From an uncultured Ruminococcus sp. (GTDB lineage Bacteria; Bacillota; Clostridia; Oscillospirales; Ruminococcaceae): a DNA stretch of 12,104 nucleotides. The stretch is from assembly GCA_910577575.1 (NCBI GenBank), contig CAJTOG010000059.1, positions 1 through 12,104 of the forward strand, in the 5' to 3' direction. Under the pieces are notes generated by a model. It did no database searches, was not told the origin of the DNA, and saw only the letters and a list, made by a program, of their open reading frames with translations. Position 1 is the stretch's first letter, and each line of letters opens with the position of its first letter. Shown in pieces: positions 8,153 through 12,104 of this stretch. The position numbers and the translations under genes are program-made.

Positions 8153-9073
8153 ATGAAATACAAACCGGAGGGCAGCATATTCAGAACTGCCGAAAACCAG
8201 AGATATATCTCAACTGCTGAAGGCCTTTCAGAAGCTATGGAAAAGGGATTAATTCTTGAAGCAAGAGCTTCTGTCTGCGACAGTGAACATAATCTGATTA
8301 TAGATTTACCATGTGCTGACGGAATAATAAAGCGTGAAAACGGTGCACTTGGTATTTCAGAGGGTAAGACAAGAGATATTGCACTCATATCAAGAGTGAA
8401 CAAAATAGTTTGCTTTAAAGTGATAAACCTGTCCACAGGCGAAAATGGAAGACTTAAAGCCGAACTTTCACGGGCTGACGCACAAAGGGAATTTATATCT
8501 GAATATTCTGATAAACTTGCCATAGGAGATGTCATTGATGCAAAGGTAACTCATCTTGAGCAGTTTGGATGCTTTGTCGATATCGGGTGTGGAGTACCTT
8601 CTCTTATCCCGATTGACGCAATTTCTGTTTCAAGAATTTCGCATCCCTCTGACCGTTTCAGCGTGGGACAGTTTATCAAGGCAGTTGTGCGTTCCCGTGA
8701 AAATTCAAGAATCTGTCTTACGCATAAGGAACTGCTCGGTACATGGGAAGAAAATACTGCTAATTTCAAAGCAGGTGAAACTGTTTCAGGAATAGTACGT
8801 TCCGTTGAAAGCTACGGAATATTTGTTGAGCTTGCACCAAATTTGGCGGGTCTTGCAGAACTCCGTGAGGATATACACACAGGTCAGAGCGTAAGTGTGT
8901 ACATAAAGGCAATAATTCCGGAGAAGATGAAAGTTAAACTTGTTATAGTAGATGCCTGCGGTGAATGTGAACCGGAACGTGATTTCAAATATTTCAGCAG
9001 TGAAAACCATATTGATGTCTGGAATTATGCACCTCAATGCTCCGGAAGAGAGATTATAACTGTTTTTGAATAA
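8153..9073 (+). CDS. S1-domain RNA-binding protein (three S1-like modules)
   Basis: A 306-aa protein from the ATG chosen by its Shine-Dalgarno sequence. Two clear S1 OB-fold modules are visible: about residues 125-193 (GDVIDAKVTHLEQFGCFVDIG, then ISHPSDRF and SRICLTHKELLG) and about 208-267 (AGETVSGIVRSVESYGIFVEL, then LAGLAEL). The N-terminal 30-95 region (GLILEARASVCDSEHNLIIDLP, then DGIIKRENG) looks like a divergent third S1 module. It ends with a Cys-containing tail. S1 modules bind single-stranded RNA. The protein is shorter than ribosomal protein S1 of proteobacteria and belongs with the small S1 proteins common in Clostridia, sometimes annotated as ribosomal protein S1. A role in translation initiation or RNA turnover is plausible but not shown by context. 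A terminator follows directly. Confidence 0.88.
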   Translation: MKYKPEGSIFRTAENQRYISTAEGLSEAMEKGLILEARASVCDSEHNLIIDLPCADGIIKRENGALGISEGKTRDIALISRVNKIVCFKVINLSTGENGRLKAELSRADAQREFISEYSDKLAIGDVIDAKVTHLEQFGCFVDIGCGVPSLIPIDAISVSRISHPSDRFSVGQFIKAVVRSRENSRICLTHKELLGTWEENTANFKAGETVSGIVRSVESYGIFVELAPNLAGLAELREDIHTGQSVSVYIKAIIPEKMKVKLVIVDACGECEPERDFKYFSSENHIDVWNYAPQCSGREIITVFE

Positions 9074-9078
9074 TATTA

Positions 9079-9113
9079 AAGCCTGCCGGAACACCGACAG
9101 GCTTCTGTTTTTA
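9079..9113 (+). terminator. Rho-independent terminator after the S1-protein gene
   Basis: AAGCCTGCCGG (9079-9089) pairs with CCGACAGGCTT (9094-9104) around a 4-nt AACA loop with one C-A mismatch. It is followed by CTGTTTTTAT. It starts 5 bp after the stop. Read from the minus strand the same stem is followed by TAATATTA, so it may also weakly terminate the convergent cardiolipin synthase transcript. Confidence 0.88.
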
Positions 9114-9406
9114 TAATCCTGCATCAAAAGAATAAACATTATCGACACTCGTCTGATTCAATTTAATTGTTCCGTTGTCAAATTCATATTTAACATATAA
9201 GTATCCATCGCTGTGTTTTTTATAAAAAAAGTATGTTCATCAATAAATACAGCCCTTGCAAAATTTTCTGAAAAATCTTTCCTAAACTCATCAGATAAAC
9301 AAATTTCCAACCACTTAACAACTTCAATTTCATTAATATATTCATATAGCATCTTCAGAACATGAAAAAAATAACAATGCTGAAAGTATTGCTGACATTT
9401 TTTCAT
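9111..9406 (-). pseudogene. Frameshifted remnant of a small lipoprotein-like gene
   Basis: No single frame gives a convincing protein here, but the segments join well. From the ATG at 9398, one frame reads MSAILSALLFFSCSEDAI, a short lipoprotein-type signal with a Cys after LFFS, then hits a stop at 9342-9344. The middle (about 9341 to 9228) is protein-like in the +1 frame, with EYINEIEVVKWLEIC and SENFARAVFIDEHTFF. After a run of seven T (minus strand, 9224-9230) the first frame becomes sensible again, with YKKHSDGYLYVKYEFDNGT and ending DNVYSFDAGL-stop at 9111. One extra base near 9345 and one missing T near 9227 would restore a roughly 100-aa protein. A run reading MKKC begins at 9406 in the middle frame. 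No good Shine-Dalgarno sequence is present. It starts 13 to 21 bp after the cardiolipin synthase stop. The 92-aa open frame 9158-9436 crosses this region but would end in unrelated sequence. I do not recognise a family. Confidence 0.5.
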
Positions 9407-9419
9407 TGTGTTACTACAT

Positions 9420-11009
9420 TTAAAACAGCGGTGCAATAAGTTTTAGAATCTGACCTGCTATTTTATAATAAAGTTTTTCTTTTTTTATTGTTTCCGGAGT
9501 AACTTTTCTGCACATTCCCAGAGTCTGTTGGAAATCCGCTTCAACCGATGGTATACAATCAGTCTGATACATATATACAGCACATTCAAAATGATGATAA
9601 AGGCTTCTGTAATCAAGATTGATAGTACCTACAACAGCTTTTTCATTATCACATACAAATATTTTTGAATGTACAAATCCCGGAGTATATTCATAAATCT
9701 TGACTCCTGACTTTACAAGTTCCTTATAGTGATTTTTAGCAAGTGCATAAGCCATTTTCTTATCAGGTATTCCGGGAAGAATTATTTTTACGTCAACACC
9801 TCTTTCGGCAGCAAATTTAATGGAATTTTCAAGTGAATCATCAAGAATAAGATAGGGAGTCATGATATGTACATAACTTGTTGCACGATTCAGAATATCC
9901 ATATATACATTTTCACCGACTTTATCATCATCAAGCGGACAATCCGCATACGGCATGACATAACCGTTTTTATTGTATTTTTTACAGTCTTCCGAAAAAT
10001 CAAGCCATTTTTTCCATTCAAATTCCTTTTCATCTATATTCCACATCTGTAAAAACATCAAAGTAAAGCTCTGCACTGCCTTTCCTTTAATCATAATCGC
10101 AGCGTCTTTCCAATGACCGAAACGTTCCTTTTTATTAATATACTCGTCGGCAAAGTTAATTCCTCCGCTGAAAGCTGTTTTCCCGTCAACAACAAGAATC
10201 TTCCTATGGTCTCTGTAGTTGTAGTGAGTTGAGAGAAATGGTGCGATAGGTGCAAAAGCTTTGCATTTAATCCCCAGTTTAGCCATTCTTTTGGGATAAT
10301 CATGAGTAAGCGTTGACATCTCACACATTCCGTCATACATAACACGAACCTCAACACCCTGCTTCACTTTTCTTTTCAGTATTTCAAGGATTTTTCCCCA
10401 CATATATCCTTCAGCAATAATAAAATACTCCATGAAGATAAAATGTTCTGCTTTTTCAAGTTCATCCAAAACTGCTGCAAATTTAGCTTCACCACTCGGG
10501 AAATATTCTGTTTCCGTATTGCTGTATATAGGAAAACAGCCTGTCCTGTTGACATATCTACATAAATCATCAGTACCGGAGTTTCTGAGATTATAATTTT
10601 CAAGAAGACTTTTATCATACGGAAGAAGCTTTTTTGTTGAATTGACCAAATATTCTATTCTTTTTCTTATGGCATGATTTGAAAAATCGTTCTGAGTAAG
10701 AAAAAGCAGTATAGTTCCAGGAAGAGGAAAAATCATTATTATTCCAAGCCATGTAAGCTTTGCAGATGAATCCATGTCACTGTTGAAAAGATAGAAAATC
10801 ATCACTATTGAAAAAATCGTCAGGAACATATTTATATGCGGAATAAAATCGGTAAAAAAATTATATGCTGAAAGGAGTATTCCAATCTGCATCAGTATAA
10901 GCAATACTATAATAAAAAAACGGCTGAAAATGATTCTTAGAAATCCTTTCTTTTTTTTCGGAATCAGACGTATTATGCCATCATCAGAAATTTTTTTCTT
11001 TTTCTTCAT
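9420..11009 (-). CDS. cls: Cardiolipin synthase (phospholipase D superfamily)
   Basis: A 529-aa membrane-bound enzyme that joins two phosphatidylglycerol molecules into cardiolipin and glycerol. The N-terminus is very Lys-rich, followed by hydrophobic segments at about 23-50, 59-75 and 86-105 (the PLDc_N region, with FPLPGTILLF). Both HKD motifs are complete: His268-Arg-Lys270 to Asp275 (DHRKILVVDG, followed by SGGIN) and His447-Ser-Lys449 to Asp454 (VHSKIFVCDN, followed by GTINLDYRS). Length is normal for the Cls family, slightly over the common 480-510 because of the basic N-terminal tail. The ATG lies 2 bp after the stop of the galactokinase-like gene, with GGAGAA overlapping that gene's end, so the two are very likely co-transcribed and coupled. 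Confidence 0.95.
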   Translation of the reverse strand: MKKKKKISDDGIIRLIPKKKKGFLRIIFSRFFIIVLLILMQIGILLSAYNFFTDFIPHINMFLTIFSIVMIFYLFNSDMDSSAKLTWLGIIMIFPLPGTILLFLTQNDFSNHAIRKRIEYLVNSTKKLLPYDKSLLENYNLRNSGTDDLCRYVNRTGCFPIYSNTETEYFPSGEAKFAAVLDELEKAEHFIFMEYFIIAEGYMWGKILEILKRKVKQGVEVRVMYDGMCEMSTLTHDYPKRMAKLGIKCKAFAPIAPFLSTHYNYRDHRKILVVDGKTAFSGGINFADEYINKKERFGHWKDAAIMIKGKAVQSFTLMFLQMWNIDEKEFEWKKWLDFSEDCKKYNKNGYVMPYADCPLDDDKVGENVYMDILNRATSYVHIMTPYLILDDSLENSIKFAAERGVDVKIILPGIPDKKMAYALAKNHYKELVKSGVKIYEYTPGFVHSKIFVCDNEKAVVGTINLDYRSLYHHFECAVYMYQTDCIPSVEADFQQTLGMCRKVTPETIKKEKLYYKIAGQILKLIAPLF

Positions 11010-11011
11010 AA

Positions 11012-12104
11012 TTATTCTCCTGTTATTTCAATGCATCCGGCAGAGCGTATTCCCATTATTCTACAGCTCCCCTTACCAAAAATCCTGTTCATTTCTTCGG
11101 CATAATATTCAGCATTATATGACGGCACAAACGCCTGCACAGTATTTTCATTTATTCGTACAGCACCGCTTCCGTTAAGAATAAACCGGCTCATTTTCAG
11201 AGCAAGAGTTACTGACGGATTTTTTGATAAACATGCCGATGAATTTCCGGATTCGTTTATAAGTCTGAAAAATTCATCAAGTTTTCCCATTTTCAAGGCA
11301 CCTGACTCAAGAACTGCATGTTCATTTTCTTCAATAAAATATAAAGCCCTGATAATTTCTTCATCAAAATGACTTTCACGCATTTCAGAAATTTTTTCAT
11401 GAAATTCATGTCTGTCTATAGAAATATCAAGAAAATCCTCATACAAATCATGAGTATTTCCTATCCCAGTAATGCATAAACTGTAACCGGTACGTGAAAA
11501 ATCAAAGCCAATATGTTCTGTTTTCTGATTTAAAAAATCAGAAAACACAAATCCACCTACAGAATTAACACAGCATACTTTTGTATCAGTGTTATAATAA
11601 GAATCAATAACTTTTGCAATAAGCAAATCAAATACGTCATTTTCTGAAAGATTGCAGTCATCAGGAATACCTGATGATATATACAAATCAAATCCACCTG
11701 TTTTAATGCCAAGTTTTCTGAAATGTTCAGTTATTTTACTGATAATTGGATTGTAAACGCTTTTATCTTCTATTTCTGAATAAGGTTGAATTTCAATAAG
11801 CTCTGAGTTATCAACTTTTATATGTATAATTCTTTCATTGTTGAATCCTGCTATTGCTATCATATCATGAGTCACAGTTGCAGAAAGTATACACCCGTTA
11901 TTCTTATGCGTATTAATTCCGCCTGTTCCGATACAGGCAGGAGAAGAAAAAGCACGGATTTCGTCATGTTCCGGATAAAGCCTTGAAAAATGTTCTGCCG
12001 CATTTATAAATCTTGCCCTTTGTCTAAGGATTTCAATTTCTGAATGTCCGTAAAGTTCAGCAAGAGTACAGTCGAGTCTTCCACCTGATAAAGCGGATAC
12101 CAGA
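11012..12104 (-). CDS. Galactokinase-family GHMP pseudokinase, 5' end outside window
   Basis: The frame is open to the window edge, giving at least 363 codons; the GTG at 11875 is internal, not the start. It aligns by eye with the clostridial galactokinase-like family (N-terminal GRLDCTLAELYG, then QRARF, GGFDLYISS, SVGGFVFSDF, FDFSRTGYSLCI, INESGNSS, TVQAFVP, FGKGSCRIMGIR). All GHMP signatures are lost. The motif 1 stretch, normally PGRxxxIGxHTD, reads SPACIGTGGINTHKNNG (11894-11944). Motif 2, normally GSGLSSSA, reads PDDCNLSEND (about 11636-11674). About 20 or more residues around the catalytic MDQ segment are missing before SVGGF. Motif 3 GGGFxG is deleted (RINENTVQAFVP, about 11135-11173). 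It cannot be expected to bind ATP or phosphorylate galactose. The absence of stops or frameshifts argues for a retained non-catalytic role, or recent decay. Confidence 0.82.
   Translation of the reverse strand, partial: LVSALSGGRLDCTLAELYGHSEIEILRQRARFINAAEHFSRLYPEHDEIRAFSSPACIGTGGINTHKNNGCILSATVTHDMIAIAGFNNERIIHIKVDNSELIEIQPYSEIEDKSVYNPIISKITEHFRKLGIKTGGFDLYISSGIPDDCNLSENDVFDLLIAKVIDSYYNTDTKVCCVNSVGGFVFSDFLNQKTEHIGFDFSRTGYSLCITGIGNTHDLYEDFLDISIDRHEFHEKISEMRESHFDEEIIRALYFIEENEHAVLESGALKMGKLDEFFRLINESGNSSACLSKNPSVTLALKMSRFILNGSGAVRINENTVQAFVPSYNAEYYAEEMNRIFGKGSCRIMGIRSAGCIEITGE

Noticed and set aside
8110..8535. 141-aa minus-strand frame over the S1-protein gene
   Set aside because: Antisense shadow of a well-supported coding region with no start signals.
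8786..9148. 120-aa minus-strand frame crossing the S1-protein terminator
   Set aside because: Mostly antisense to canonical S1 codons and runs through a clear terminator hairpin.
9158..9436. Intact 92-aa minus-strand reading frame as a real gene
   Set aside because: It begins inside the cls coding region without a ribosome binding site, and its last 20 residues lose protein-like character exactly where another frame becomes convincing; better explained as part of a frameshifted gene.
11012..11875. 287-aa gene starting at GTG 11875
   Set aside because: The frame continues upstream to the window edge with galactokinase-family sequence (N-terminal LYG and motif 1 region) and no stop, so the GTG is internal.
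11020..12104. Functional galactokinase
   Set aside because: Family resemblance is real, but the catalytic Arg and Asp segments, ATP loop and GGGFxG loop are all missing, so an active enzyme is not supported.

Overview
The window looks like chromosomal DNA of a low-GC Gram-positive anaerobe of the class Clostridia, most likely a Ruminococcus-like member of Oscillospiraceae. The basis is the AT-rich coding sequence, strong AGGAGG-type ribosome binding sites, tight gene packing, and protein types I associate with that group (M18 aminopeptidase of the ApeA type, a divergent clostridial galactokinase family, a stand-alone S1 protein). This placement is inference; no rRNA or other marker is present. 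There are no mobile elements, CRISPR arrays or tRNA genes.

Layout. (1) 2-3450, plus strand: the 3' part of a DUF58 protein gene overlaps by 4 bp a TgpA-like membrane transglutaminase gene. This is the usual moxR-DUF58-transglutaminase arrangement, with the ATPase presumably upstream of the window. A bidirectional hairpin at 3453-3480 ends it. (2) 7589 down to 3486, minus strand: a compact housekeeping operon prfA, sua5/tsaC, coaE, M18 aminopeptidase, with gaps of only 2 to 4 bp and a good sigma-A-type promoter at 7626-7654. It supplies translation termination, the first step of tRNA t6A synthesis, the last step of coenzyme A synthesis and peptide turnover. (3) 7730-9073, plus strand: a divergently transcribed pair, an unrecognised 118-aa protein and a 306-aa S1-domain RNA-binding protein, with its own promoter and a terminator at 9079-9113. 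(4) 12104 down to about 9111, minus strand: a galactokinase-family gene entering from the right edge, a cardiolipin synthase gene 2 bp behind it, and then the remains of a small lipoprotein-like gene.

Most of the window is ordinary. Two things stand out. The galactokinase-family protein keeps the fold-type sequence of the clostridial family over its whole visible length, yet all three GHMP-kinase signature motifs are destroyed or deleted and the catalytic Asp segment is missing. It reads as a pseudokinase kept open over at least 363 codons and tied to cardiolipin synthase. Second, the 300 bp after cardiolipin synthase make sense only as a roughly 100-aa lipoprotein-like gene interrupted by two opposite frameshifts; the intact 92-aa reading frame there is probably not the real product.
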